The notes beneath the pieces are model-generated. The model was not told where the DNA came from. It searched no databases and saw nothing but the letters and a program-made list of their open reading frames with translations. From SAR86 cluster bacterium (lineage in GTDB: Bacteria > Pseudomonadota > Gammaproteobacteria > Magnimaribacterales > D2472), in the NCBI GenBank assembly GCA_023703615.1, contig CP097971.1:790315-854314 (forward strand): DNA of 64,000 nucleotides. Reading direction: 5' to 3'. Position numbers and translations under genes: made by a program. Position 1 is the first letter of the stretch, and each line of letters begins with the position of its first letter. Of this stretch, positions 16,051-25,054 are shown in pieces.

Positions 16051-16689
16051 TTATTCTTTAATAATACTCTCTTTTATTGAAGCTATCTCAGTTTGAACCT
16101 CGTTTATAACTTGATTTAATTGTTTTTTATAATTCTCTAGGCTAACTATAGAGTCATCTATAATAATTATTTGTGTCTCCAGCGATCTTATTGACGATTT
16201 AAGTTCTGTTAAATTTTTTCCAATAGATGAAATATTGCCTAATTGCCTTTCAATTTTGTCTACAAGATCTTTATTACCTTTAATATTTTTAGCAGCACTA
16301 CCCATGTTAAGGTTCAAATTTTGTAGATTTTCATTAATATCATCGATGGTTTTTTTTATTTTAGATATATCGACTCTATTTTTTTTATTACTTAAATCCC
16401 ACAATTTTCTCACCTCTCTATCTAAAAACTGTATAGATGAAGATATTTCGGTTAGAGAATCATTATTAGTTTCATCTGCAATATTTATTTGCTCTTCAAT
16501 TATTAAAACCCTTTCATCTATTGCTGAAAGAGTATTATTGAAATTTGTAGATTGTGTTATTTGAGAAATAATTAAAGCCAGAATAGACATAAAAACTAAA
16601 ACATAAATAAAACCAATTAATAAGCCACCTGATTCTATTTTTTTTAAGTATGACGGTAGTTGTTTGCTAGGTTTTATCTCATTACTCAT
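16051..16689 (-). CDS. Single-pass membrane protein with long coiled coil
   Basis: This is a 212-residue protein I do not recognise. A short basic N-terminus is followed by one transmembrane helix (about residues 24-44, GLLIGFIYVLVFMSILALII). The remaining ~165 residues are heptad-like helix rich in I, L, N, K and E. It would place a coiled coil in the periplasm or cytoplasm, similar in plan to inner-membrane scaffold proteins. It starts the small operon 15431-16689. No catalytic motif is seen. Confidence 0.7.
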   Translation of the reverse strand: MSNEIKPSKQLPSYLKKIESGGLLIGFIYVLVFMSILALIISQITQSTNFNNTLSAIDERVLIIEEQINIADETNNDSLTEISSSIQFLDREVRKLWDLSNKKNRVDISKIKKTIDDINENLQNLNLNMGSAAKNIKGNKDLVDKIERQLGNISSIGKNLTELKSSIRSLETQIIIIDDSIVSLENYKKQLNQVINEVQTEIASIKESIIKE

Positions 16690-16750
16690 AAATGTTAAAA
16701 AATTAAAGATTACTTTATAATAAGCTTTTATTTTACATTAATATTCAAAA

Positions 16751-17863
16751 ATGAACTTAGATTTTTCAAATGATCAAAAAATGCTAAAAGAAGAAGCAAA
16801 AAAATTTCTTTCTAAAGAAAATGCATTATTACGAAATAGAACTGTTCTTGAGAATGAATCATATGTGGATAATGATTTATGGGCAAAAATTGTTTCACTC
16901 GGTTGGACTGGGATAAGAATACCAGAAAAATATAATGGCTTAGGCCTTGGACATCTTGAGCTATGTGTGATTGCTGAGGAATTAGGTCGATTTCTTGCTC
17001 CTGTTCCATTTTCTTCATCAGTATATTTATTTACAGAAACCATTATTAATTATGCAAATGATGAACTTAAAAAAGAATTACTTCCAAAGTTAGTATCAGG
17101 TGAAATTGTAGGCACACTTGCTGTTACCGAAGATTTTATGGCACCTAGTCGTGACAATATTTTGGTAAGTTGTGATAATGGTTTGATAAATGGCAAAAAA
17201 ATAGCAGTGCCTGACGCTAAAATTGCTACTCATGTAATTGTAGTGGCAAAAACAAATTCTGGCATTTCGTTGAGATTGGTAGATACATCCTCCTCTGGAG
17301 TTACTATAAAACACCAGAAAAATATTGATGAAAGTAGAGGTCATTTTCAAATTGATTTTGATAACGTAGAAGGTTCTCTTATTGGTGATGAGATCAGTGG
17401 TTGGGAACAATACGAATCAATTATAAATCAAGCAGCTGTATTGTTTAGTTATGAACAAATAGGTGGGGCACAAGCTTCGCTTGATATGGCGATAGGTTAT
17501 GCAAAAGAAAGATATGCTTTTGGAAGACCAATTGGCTCTTTTCAAGCAATAAAACATAAACTTGCTGATATGTATGTTTCTTTAACATTAGCCAAATCTA
17601 ATTGTTATTATGCTGCTTGGGCCTTGTCAACAAACTCTTCTGACCTTCCATCTGCTTCTGCAACTGCAAGGGTTAGTTCTACAAAAGCATTTCAATTGTG
17701 CTCAAAAGAAAATATTCAAACTCATGGAGGCAATGGATTTACTTGGGAATATGATTGTCATTTATTTTATAGACGATCAAAACTTCTATCATTAAATATA
17801 GGTTCGATGAGTAATTGGAAAGAGAAACTTGTTACAAGTTTAGAACAGTCAAATATTAACTAG
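16751..17863 (+). CDS. Acyl-CoA dehydrogenase-like subunit, lacks C-terminal catalytic Glu
   Basis: This 370-residue protein has the ACAD fold: MNLDFSNDQKMLKEEAKKFL at the N-terminus, LAVTEDF and INGKKIAVPDA in the middle, and AKERYAFGRPIGSFQAIKH (FAD contacts), QTHGGNGFTWEYD and YRRSKLLSLNIGS at the end. The classical YEGTxEI segment is absent; the chain continues as LLSLNIGSMSNW. It is followed after 10 bp by a second ACAD gene. Such pairs can form alpha2-beta2 enzymes, as described for FadE28/FadE29 and FadE26/FadE27 in steroid degradation. It is more likely a partner subunit than a stand-alone enzyme; the substrate is unknown. Confidence 0.85.
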   Translation: MNLDFSNDQKMLKEEAKKFLSKENALLRNRTVLENESYVDNDLWAKIVSLGWTGIRIPEKYNGLGLGHLELCVIAEELGRFLAPVPFSSSVYLFTETIINYANDELKKELLPKLVSGEIVGTLAVTEDFMAPSRDNILVSCDNGLINGKKIAVPDAKIATHVIVVAKTNSGISLRLVDTSSSGVTIKHQKNIDESRGHFQIDFDNVEGSLIGDEISGWEQYESIINQAAVLFSYEQIGGAQASLDMAIGYAKERYAFGRPIGSFQAIKHKLADMYVSLTLAKSNCYYAAWALSTNSSDLPSASATARVSSTKAFQLCSKENIQTHGGNGFTWEYDCHLFYRRSKLLSLNIGSMSNWKEKLVTSLEQSNIN

Positions 17864-17873
17864 GATTATAAAA

Positions 17874-19094
17874 ATGGACTTCAACGATACAACAGAACAA
17901 GCAAATTTTAGAAAACAATGCAGATCTTGGCTTGAAGAAAATGCAAAATATAAAAGTGGAAATTCTAAGCCAAATGATTTTGCTAACAAGGATGCACTAA
18001 AAGAAGCCAAATCATGGCAAAAAAAGAAATATGATGCAGGATGGGCAATGTTACATTGGCCAAAAGAGTATGGGGGAATTGGAGCCAGCGCGATAGAAAG
18101 GATTATATGGGGTAATGAAGAATCAAAATTTGACGTACCAAAAGGTATTTTTGAAATTGGTCTAGGGATGTGTGGTCCAGTAATGATGGAGTACGCTACT
18201 GATGAGCAAAAAGAAAGATACTTACCTCCTATGGCCGAAGGTAAAGAAATTTGGTGTCAATTATTTTCTGAACCATCCGCTGGATCTGATGTTGCAGGAC
18301 TAAGAAGCAAAGCTGTCCAAGATGGAGATAAGTGGATAATAAACGGGCAAAAGGTTTGGACATCTGGTGCTCATTTTTCTGATTTTGGCATTTTAGTTGT
18401 TAGGCATGATCCAAGTGTTGAAAAGCATAAAGGTATGACTTTTTTCTTTGTGGATATGAAGTCACCTGGCATAGAAATTAAACCAATTAAACAAATTACT
18501 GGAAGTTCAAGTTTTAATGAAGTTTACTTTAATGATGTAGAGATACCAGATTCACAAAGACTTGGAGCAATTGGTGATGGTTGGAAAGTGGCTATCACAA
18601 CTTTAATGAATGAGAGATTGGCTGTTGGAGATGCTAACGGCGCTGATGTTGAAGATGCTTTTAAGTGGGCTAAAAAACAGGATGATAATGGTGAACCACT
18701 TTTAAATAATAAAGCTGCTCGTGAATCTATTGCAGATTGGTATTGTGAAGCAAGCGGCTTAAAAAATACAAAATTGAGAACAATGTCAGCCCTTTCAAAA
18801 GGTCAAACACCAGGACCAGAAGCATCTATTACAAAAATTGTTAGTGCTGGTAAGCTGCAAGATATTGGTAACTTTGGTATAGACTCCTTGGATATGGCTG
18901 GAATGCTAAGAACTGAGAATTTAGATATTAAAAGTTTTCACAATGCTTGGCTGGGAGCTCCAGGACTTAGAATAGCTGGTGGAACTGATGAAATTTTAAA
19001 AAATGTTATTGCTGAACGTGTTCTTGGTTTACCGCAAGATCCCAGAGCAGATAAAGGAGTTGCGTTTAAAGATATTCCTTCAAGCAAGAACTAA
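17874..19094 (+). CDS. Acyl-CoA dehydrogenase, likely catalytic partner
   Basis: This is a 406-residue FAD-dependent dehydrogenase. Motifs: FSEPSAGSDVAGL and INGQKVWTSGAHF for the flavin/substrate domain, and IAGGTDEILKNVIAERVLGLP at the C-terminus. The classical Glu before GT is Gly here, but Glu247 in TLMNERLAVG aligns with the alternative helix-G catalytic base known in isovaleryl-CoA type enzymes. Together with the preceding gene it probably forms a heteromeric dehydrogenase. The 10-bp spacing implies co-transcription. It could act on branched or cyclic acyl-CoA; this is inference. Confidence 0.88.
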   Translation: MDFNDTTEQANFRKQCRSWLEENAKYKSGNSKPNDFANKDALKEAKSWQKKKYDAGWAMLHWPKEYGGIGASAIERIIWGNEESKFDVPKGIFEIGLGMCGPVMMEYATDEQKERYLPPMAEGKEIWCQLFSEPSAGSDVAGLRSKAVQDGDKWIINGQKVWTSGAHFSDFGILVVRHDPSVEKHKGMTFFFVDMKSPGIEIKPIKQITGSSSFNEVYFNDVEIPDSQRLGAIGDGWKVAITTLMNERLAVGDANGADVEDAFKWAKKQDDNGEPLLNNKAARESIADWYCEASGLKNTKLRTMSALSKGQTPGPEASITKIVSAGKLQDIGNFGIDSLDMAGMLRTENLDIKSFHNAWLGAPGLRIAGGTDEILKNVIAERVLGLPQDPRADKGVAFKDIPSSKN

Positions 19095-19097
19095 GCT

Positions 19098-19619
19098 TTA
19101 TAAAAAACTCAACATAATTTCATCAATTAAAATATTTGATCCATCATCAGTTGTAACATCTCTTGATGAACCATTTCTCCAAACAGTAAGTACTGTCCAA
19201 ACTGTGGTATCAAGTTCTTTGTCTTTGAGATTAATTCTTAAGATATTTTCAGTTACAGTTCTAACATCATTATTAAATGAATATCTATTATAGTAATAAG
19301 GTGAATAGTAGTAATAACCTAGAGATCCCCTATCTGCATCAATTTTATCTTTAGTTGTGATATTGATTTCAAAAGTTAAATTAGAATTTTTATCATAGGA
19401 AAGACCCTTCTCTTCCAATGCATTTTTAAAATTATTTGAAAATTTTTCAAGCTCAATTGGATCAATTTCAGCACTTAAAAATGAATCATTTATATTTATA
19501 TAAAAATCGCTATAATTATCAAGATTAAATGTATCAACAGAGTTAATTTTTATATTCGATTGAGTGCTAGCACATCCAAAAATTAATAAGACACAGATTA
19601 GAGAAGTTATTTTGTTCAT
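19098..19619 (-). CDS. Lipoprotein, DUF4136-like
   Basis: This 173-residue protein has a lipoprotein signal peptide (LICVLLIFGCAS, lipobox Cys at about 16). The mature part, with a repeated polar YxxN pattern, a Tyr-rich stretch (GSLGYYYYSPYYYNRY) and a C-terminal strand DTTVWTVLTVW, looks like DUF4136 lipoproteins as I recall them. It is presumably anchored in the outer membrane and its function is unknown. It lies between convergent and divergent neighbours and is probably transcribed alone. Confidence 0.7.
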   Translation of the reverse strand: MNKITSLICVLLIFGCASTQSNIKINSVDTFNLDNYSDFYININDSFLSAEIDPIELEKFSNNFKNALEEKGLSYDKNSNLTFEINITTKDKIDADRGSLGYYYYSPYYYNRYSFNNDVRTVTENILRINLKDKELDTTVWTVLTVWRNGSSRDVTTDDGSNILIDEIMLSFL

Positions 19620-19643
19620 TATATTATTTTAACAACTTTTTTT

Positions 19644-22496
19644 ATGTTTGAAATACAAGACGAAAAATATATACCATTACTTGATATAAATGCACAAATT
19701 TATGAGGATGAGCATTTTAAATGCAAACATATTCATTTAGATTCAAAAAGCAATGAAAAAGTATTTATGGTTGCTTTTAGAACTATTCCAAGTGATTCGT
19801 CTGGCGTAGCTCATATACTTGAACACACTGCATTATGTGGTTCTGAAAAGTATCCTGTAAGAGATCCTTTTTTTATGATGATTAGAAGATCTCTAAATAC
19901 CTTTATGAATGCGTTCACTTCAAGTGATTGGACTGCTTATCCTTTTGCAACTTTAAATAATAAAGATTTTAAAAACTTATTAGGGGTATATCTTGATTCA
20001 TCCTTTTTCCCAAAATTAGACATGCTCGATTTTGCTCAGGAGGGCCATAGGCTAGAATTTTCAGACAACGATAATATCGAAAGTGAAATTCAAATTAAGG
20101 GAGTTGTTTTTAATGAAATGAAAGGAGCCATGAGTTCAGTGACTAGTCAATTATGGCATGGTTTATCAAAAAATTTATATACATCATCAACTTACAAACA
20201 TAATAGTGGAGGAAATCCAGAAAATATTATTGATCTTACTCATGAGGATTTAGTTTCATTTCATAAAAAACATTATCACCCCTCCAATGCAACCTTTTTT
20301 ACTTTTGGAAAGATTAGTCCAAAAGAAATTCAGGATTATATACATGCAAATGTTTTGAACAAATTCACTCCTTCGCTTGAAGAAATTGCTGTCAAAAATG
20401 AAAAAAGAATATCAGAACCAAAAGTTGCCTATGACTTCTACAATCCACAACCTGGTGATGAAAATAATCATCATGTTGTCTTAAGCTGGTTGTTGAAAGA
20501 AAGTCATAATCCAATTGAATTATTAGAATCTTATTTAATGTCAAGTATATTACTAGATAATTCTGCATCACCACTTAGAAAGATATTAGAAAATACAAAT
20601 TTGGGTAAATCTCTTTCTCCATTAACTGGACTTGAAGCTGATCAAAAAGAACTTGTCTTTGCTGTAGGACTGGAAGGAGTTGAATCTAATAAGCATATGG
20701 AAGTTGAGAAATTAGTATTTGATTGTTTAAATGATCTTACTGAAAATGGCATCCCGAAGGAACTTGTAATGTCATCACTTCATCAGTTAGAAATAAAACA
20801 AAGGGAAATTACAGGATCTGGTATGCCCTTTGGTCTTCAAGTAATGTTAAGTTGTTTGCCGGCATGCATTCACAATGATAATCCTTTAAATATTCTTGAT
20901 TTAGATTCGGCTTTTAATAGCATTAAAGATAATTTAAATAAAGAAAATTATATTGAAAGTCTTATATCTAAGAATTTGATAGAAAATAATCATAGAGTTA
21001 ATTATTCTTTAATACCGGATGTTAACTTTAATAAGAAAATTGAAAAGAAAATTCAAGATAAGCTTGATAAATACACAAACACACTTTCAATTGATGATAA
21101 AAATAAAATAGCTTATATAGCAAAGTCTCTTGAAAAAAGACAATCACAAGTAGATGATCCTGAAATTTTACCAAAAGTTACTAAAAGTGATATCCCACTA
21201 AAGAGATCATATATTTCACCAAATAAAAGTGATGCTAATTACTTTTACAAAACAGGAACTAATGGTCTTGTATATCATTCAATGATTTTTCCATGCAAAA
21301 GCTTAACTAAAAATGAGTTAGAGATCTCCTCTCTTTTTTCTGACAATATTACAAATATTGGACTGGGATCAGAATCCTATGAATTAATTCAAAAAAAGCA
21401 ATCTCTTATAAGTGGTGGTATTTCAGCATCTTTTAGTGTAATTCCAGATGAAACAAATAAAAATTATCAACTAGCGTTAAAAATTAGTAGTAAGTGTTTA
21501 AAAGGAAATGAAAATCAAATGCAAGATTTAATGTTAAAAACAATTCAAGAATCAAATTTTAATGAGTCAGAAAGAATTCAAGAATTGTTAGGTTTTATTT
21601 CAGCTAATAATGAAAAATCAATTATTCAAAATGGTCATATTTTATCAATGAGTAGTGCTGCAGCTCAAATAAATAATATAGCTTCAACTAATGATTTTAC
21701 CGGCGGGATAAGATTTATAAGTAATACGTCGAGCTTGTATAAAAATATTACTAAAGAAAAAAATATAGATAGTTATATAGATTCACTGCAAGCAATTAAA
21801 TCTAAAATATCTAATGATCCTATATACACATTCATAGCTTCATCTATAGACTTGCAGGATTTAAAAATTAAGAGTGATTTTGATAAAAATTCAAACTTTG
21901 AAAAAATTCTTTTTCTTGAATCGCAAAAAGATTCATATGCATGGATAACTGGATCACAAGTATGCTTTTGTGCTGAAGCATTTCCATCAGTAGATATTGA
22001 TCATAATGATTCTGCTGCATTAACGGTTTTGGGTGCTGTGCTAAGAAATGGCTATTTACATTCGGCAATTAGAGAAAAAGGTGGTGCTTATGGTGCTGGT
22101 GCAAGCCAAGATTCAAAAAATAAAACCTTCAAATTTTTTTCTTACAGGGATCCTAATTGCATCGAAACATTTAATGAATTTAAAAGATCAATTGATTGGG
22201 GAATAAGCAATATTAAAACATCTCACTTAGATGAAGGCATACTTGGAGTTATTTCTAGTATTGATAAGCCTTTATCGCCATTTGGAGAGGCTATGAATGA
22301 TTTTTCCAGTGAGTTAGATAATAGATCACAAGAAGCAAGACTTAATTTTAGATCTAGAGTTAAGAAGTGCTCTGTAAAAGATTTACAATACGTTTGTGAA
22401 AAATATTTATTAAATAACTCAAAAAAATCTGCTATTGCTGGTGAAAGTTATATTGATCAGTTAAAAGAACTTAACCTTAAAATTAAAGAAGTTTAA
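19644..22496 (+). CDS. M16C (presequence protease/PreP-type) zinc metallopeptidase
   Basis: This 950-residue peptidase of the pitrilysin superfamily has the inverted zinc motif HILEH (57-61) with the following acidic ligand region about 75 residues on (VVFNEMKGAMSS). The two halves, joined near residue 500-560, match the PreP/Cym1 plan and length; REKGGAYGAGA and SYRDPN near the C-terminus are also typical. There is no signal peptide, so it is cytoplasmic and probably degrades small peptides. It differs from the exported two-domain M16 peptidase at 50590-53319. Confidence 0.88.
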   Translation: MFEIQDEKYIPLLDINAQIYEDEHFKCKHIHLDSKSNEKVFMVAFRTIPSDSSGVAHILEHTALCGSEKYPVRDPFFMMIRRSLNTFMNAFTSSDWTAYPFATLNNKDFKNLLGVYLDSSFFPKLDMLDFAQEGHRLEFSDNDNIESEIQIKGVVFNEMKGAMSSVTSQLWHGLSKNLYTSSTYKHNSGGNPENIIDLTHEDLVSFHKKHYHPSNATFFTFGKISPKEIQDYIHANVLNKFTPSLEEIAVKNEKRISEPKVAYDFYNPQPGDENNHHVVLSWLLKESHNPIELLESYLMSSILLDNSASPLRKILENTNLGKSLSPLTGLEADQKELVFAVGLEGVESNKHMEVEKLVFDCLNDLTENGIPKELVMSSLHQLEIKQREITGSGMPFGLQVMLSCLPACIHNDNPLNILDLDSAFNSIKDNLNKENYIESLISKNLIENNHRVNYSLIPDVNFNKKIEKKIQDKLDKYTNTLSIDDKNKIAYIAKSLEKRQSQVDDPEILPKVTKSDIPLKRSYISPNKSDANYFYKTGTNGLVYHSMIFPCKSLTKNELEISSLFSDNITNIGLGSESYELIQKKQSLISGGISASFSVIPDETNKNYQLALKISSKCLKGNENQMQDLMLKTIQESNFNESERIQELLGFISANNEKSIIQNGHILSMSSAAAQINNIASTNDFTGGIRFISNTSSLYKNITKEKNIDSYIDSLQAIKSKISNDPIYTFIASSIDLQDLKIKSDFDKNSNFEKILFLESQKDSYAWITGSQVCFCAEAFPSVDIDHNDSAALTVLGAVLRNGYLHSAIREKGGAYGAGASQDSKNKTFKFFSYRDPNCIETFNEFKRSIDWGISNIKTSHLDEGILGVISSIDKPLSPFGEAMNDFSSELDNRSQEARLNFRSRVKKCSVKDLQYVCEKYLLNNSKKSAIAGESYIDQLKELNLKIKEV

Positions 22497-22499
22497 GAC

Positions 22500-23135
22500 T
22501 TAAAAAAAGAAAAACCATTTACGTTTGAGTTGCTTTTGACATCCCCAATACTGTTGTTGATATTTTGTTGATCTTGTTTGGACTCTGTCAGCAACCTTTA
22601 TCAACCATTGTTTCTTTCTGTAAGTTTTCTTTTTAAAACCACCATAGCCTTCGTGATAAGCTAAATATAAAGACCTTGCATCGGTTCTTTCAAACCCTTG
22701 ATAATATCCTTTGGCCGCATACCAACCAATAAAATCGGCTGAATCTTTAAATGATGAACGTTTAGCATTAGTATTGCCAGTTTCCTTTTGATAATCTTCC
22801 CAAGTCATTTTTAGTGCTTGTGAATAACCTCTTGCAGTTGAGGCTCTTAACCAAGGGATGAAACCAAGTAACTTATCTCTTGCCGGTTTAGCATCATGTC
22901 TAAAGCTAGATTCCTGATACATAAAAGACATTAGCACATAAGGAGGTACCTTCCATCTCTTTTCACTCCTCATTACAGCCTTATACCAACTTCTTTTTTC
23001 TTTGAATATTAAACATAGATTATCAGGATTCTTTGGTGGTTTTGTTGCACATGAAGACAAGATTAAAAAAGCAAACATGAATAGAAATATTTTAGAATTC
23101 ATTTTAATGAAAATCGATTTTTTATAATTTTTCAT
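22500..23135 (-). CDS. Lipoprotein with lytic transglycosylase (SLT) domain
   Basis: This 211-residue protein has a lipoprotein signal (FAFLILSSCA, Cys29) and a compact lysozyme-like domain. The motif YVLMSFMYQESSFRHDA holds catalytic Glu75 followed by Ser; ARGYSQALKMTW and AYHEGYGGF are the later SLT motifs. It is predicted to cut glycan strands of peptidoglycan from the outer membrane. The first Met overlaps the ligase gene by 14 bp and follows a GAGG box; a Met at 23102 is an alternative start. It ends the long minus-strand run from metY. Confidence 0.82.
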   Translation of the reverse strand: MKNYKKSIFIKMNSKIFLFMFAFLILSSCATKPPKNPDNLCLIFKEKRSWYKAVMRSEKRWKVPPYVLMSFMYQESSFRHDAKPARDKLLGFIPWLRASTARGYSQALKMTWEDYQKETGNTNAKRSSFKDSADFIGWYAAKGYYQGFERTDARSLYLAYHEGYGGFKKKTYRKKQWLIKVADRVQTRSTKYQQQYWGCQKQLKRKWFFFF

Positions 23136-24408
23136 CTATCTCAAATCCTCTAAAATTTTTAAACCTTGGGAACCTTAAACTATAGGTTTCACTATCTAAG
23201 CTTTGAGTAATTGCATCTGCTCTTATTTCTATAAGTCTACCGACTAATTTATCTTTAGCTAACCAAAATTTTTCTCTATCTTCATCAGTTAATCCACTTC
23301 CAACACTTAAAGAAAAAAACTTTCCATCATCTGTTCCTTCAACAGTGAATGCGCCTAACTTGCCCTCATGCTTACCTGTACCCTCTTGAATACTTGTTAC
23401 TTTTAATGTTACTTCAATAAATGGTTTTATTTTTAACCATGCATGGCTCCTTTTGCATTCGTAAAGATCATTTTTAGGCTTTATCATTAGTCCTTCATAG
23501 CCCATTTCAAGTGCTTCTTTATTCATCTTGGCAAACTTTGCTTGTCCTTTTGGATTATCGAAATCTATTACTTCATAATCAACTAATTTTATAGAATCTT
23601 TAAAATTATTATCTAGTTTTCTAAGGACCTCTTTTCGTTCAATTGAATTCAATTTGCTTACACCATTGTTAAATTCATTGAGAGGCAAGATATCAAATAA
23701 AGCTAAGTATGCATCTTTTGTATTTGCACCAGACTTTCTATGGACTTGCTTCATTAGCTCTTGAAAATCATTACTCATTACTTCTCCATCAAAAACAAAA
23801 TTATTATATTTTGAAGAACTTAAAGCTTCTTCGATATGGGGAAAATTTGAAAAAATTTTTCCATTTCTGCTATATAAAGTAGCATTTCCTTTTTTTACAA
23901 TTGCGATAACTCTTACTCCATCATATTTATATTCTACTAAACATTCGCCAATAATTTTTTTAGGATGCTTTGCGCCATCATGAGCTAACATGCATGAAAA
24001 AACTGGAATACTAAAATCAAGATTCATTCTTTTTGCTACATTATTAACTGTTTTTTGACTCACACCACATCTTAAATCCTTAATAAGAATTCTTCGATAC
24101 CAATTATTCCATTGATCACCTGATGATCTTTTCATTAATTCTATAATTAAATCTCTTGCAGCATGACCAGTTTTTTCTCTATCAACAAGAAGATTGATCT
24201 TCTCTTTAAACTCCTTCCATGATAAGTGATTGGTCTTTTCCTTAGATTCAGGAACTTGTTTTACACCGAATGTAATTAGTGGATCTAAACACATAGATAA
24301 ACCCTCTTGAAATTCCTCATTGTGTAAATTTTTTTCAATTACGCTTTCTTTAAATAGTCTACTATTATTACTTTCGAGTTCTATAATTATCTTTGATGGG
24401 TCTGTCAT
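23122..24408 (-). CDS. ATP-dependent DNA ligase, phage T4/T7-like, at the ligA position
   Basis: This enzyme seals nicks using ATP. The 428 residues carry all nucleotidyltransferase motifs: I, EYKYDGVR with adenylated Lys161; III, FVFDGEV; IV, YEGLMIK (304-310); V, WLKIKP (324-329); then an OB domain with LGAFTVEG and VGSGLTDEDRE. The N-terminal domain (RRILIKDLRCGVSQKTVNN) resembles the T4 gp30 DNA-binding domain. It follows zipA by 1 bp, where gammaproteobacteria normally have NAD-dependent ligA. No LigA motifs (zinc finger, HhH, BRCT) occur. There is no export signal, unlike periplasmic Lig-E. It could be the replicative ligase or an accessory one. Confidence 0.9.
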   Translation of the reverse strand: MTDPSKIIIELESNNSRLFKESVIEKNLHNEEFQEGLSMCLDPLITFGVKQVPESKEKTNHLSWKEFKEKINLLVDREKTGHAARDLIIELMKRSSGDQWNNWYRRILIKDLRCGVSQKTVNNVAKRMNLDFSIPVFSCMLAHDGAKHPKKIIGECLVEYKYDGVRVIAIVKKGNATLYSRNGKIFSNFPHIEEALSSSKYNNFVFDGEVMSNDFQELMKQVHRKSGANTKDAYLALFDILPLNEFNNGVSKLNSIERKEVLRKLDNNFKDSIKLVDYEVIDFDNPKGQAKFAKMNKEALEMGYEGLMIKPKNDLYECKRSHAWLKIKPFIEVTLKVTSIQEGTGKHEGKLGAFTVEGTDDGKFFSLSVGSGLTDEDREKFWLAKDKLVGRLIEIRADAITQSLDSETYSLRFPRFKNFRGFEIDEKL

Positions 24409-24409
24409 C

Positions 24410-25054
24410 CTAATTTGATACTTCTTTAAAGTTATTAAGTTGGCTTAAACGCATAATTTCTTGAGCTCTTGATTCCATATGAGAAATCATTTGTTTTGTT
24501 ATTGGCATCCTCTCTGCATCACAAATACTTGAATGAAACTTTTCTGAAAACATATATGCAAAATTAATCATTTCTTGGAATGCATTAGTAGGATTGCTTA
24601 CACTTGCAAGATCAGCAACAACTAAAATGGCGAAGGTTGAAGTATTTTCATCAAAAGTTCCGGGATTAATAGCATTAACTATTTTAAATATTTCTTTGTT
24701 ATTTATATCTAAATATGAAAAATAGCCGTTCTTACTTTTTGTATTTAGGTTATTCATGATTCCAAAAAATTGATTAATATTAAAATCAGATTTATCTACA
24801 GAAATTAGGTTTAGTATGGCTAGCTCTTGCTCTTTGTTTTGTAGCTCTTTGGCTTCATCAACTTTTTCATTAAAGTCAAAAGAACTTTGATTATCTATAT
24901 TTATTGAATCATCTTCATCAAATGAATCCGAAACAGGTTCTATTTTCATCTTAAGCTCGCTGGAATTTGATATTTTTCTAATGAAGAAAAAAGTTAAAAT
25001 TAAAAAAATTAAAACTGAAAAACCTATTAGATATATTTCAAAATTATTTTGCAT
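24410..25054 (-). CDS. zipA: Cell division protein ZipA, short form
   Basis: ZipA anchors FtsZ to the inner membrane in gammaproteobacteria. The N-terminus has one transmembrane helix (about residues 8-26), then an acidic linker, then a C-terminal FtsZ-binding domain (about 85-210) recognisable by KIVNAINPGTFDENTSTFAI, the NPGTFD core of ZipA. At 214 residues it is much shorter than E. coli ZipA (about 328) because the Pro/Gln-rich linker is nearly absent. It shares one base with the smc stop and sits in the smc-zipA-ligase order of gammaproteobacteria. Confidence 0.85.
   Translation of the reverse strand: MQNNFEIYLIGFSVLIFLILTFFFIRKISNSSELKMKIEPVSDSFDEDDSINIDNQSSFDFNEKVDEAKELQNKEQELAILNLISVDKSDFNINQFFGIMNNLNTKSKNGYFSYLDINNKEIFKIVNAINPGTFDENTSTFAILVVADLASVSNPTNAFQEMINFAYMFSEKFHSSICDAERMPITKQMISHMESRAQEIMRLSQLNNFKEVSN

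Noticed and set aside
17096-17410. 104-codon minus-strand frame inside the first ACAD subunit
   Set aside because: The opposite frame encodes conserved ACAD residues; this frame has odd Cys/Tyr-rich composition and no homology signal.
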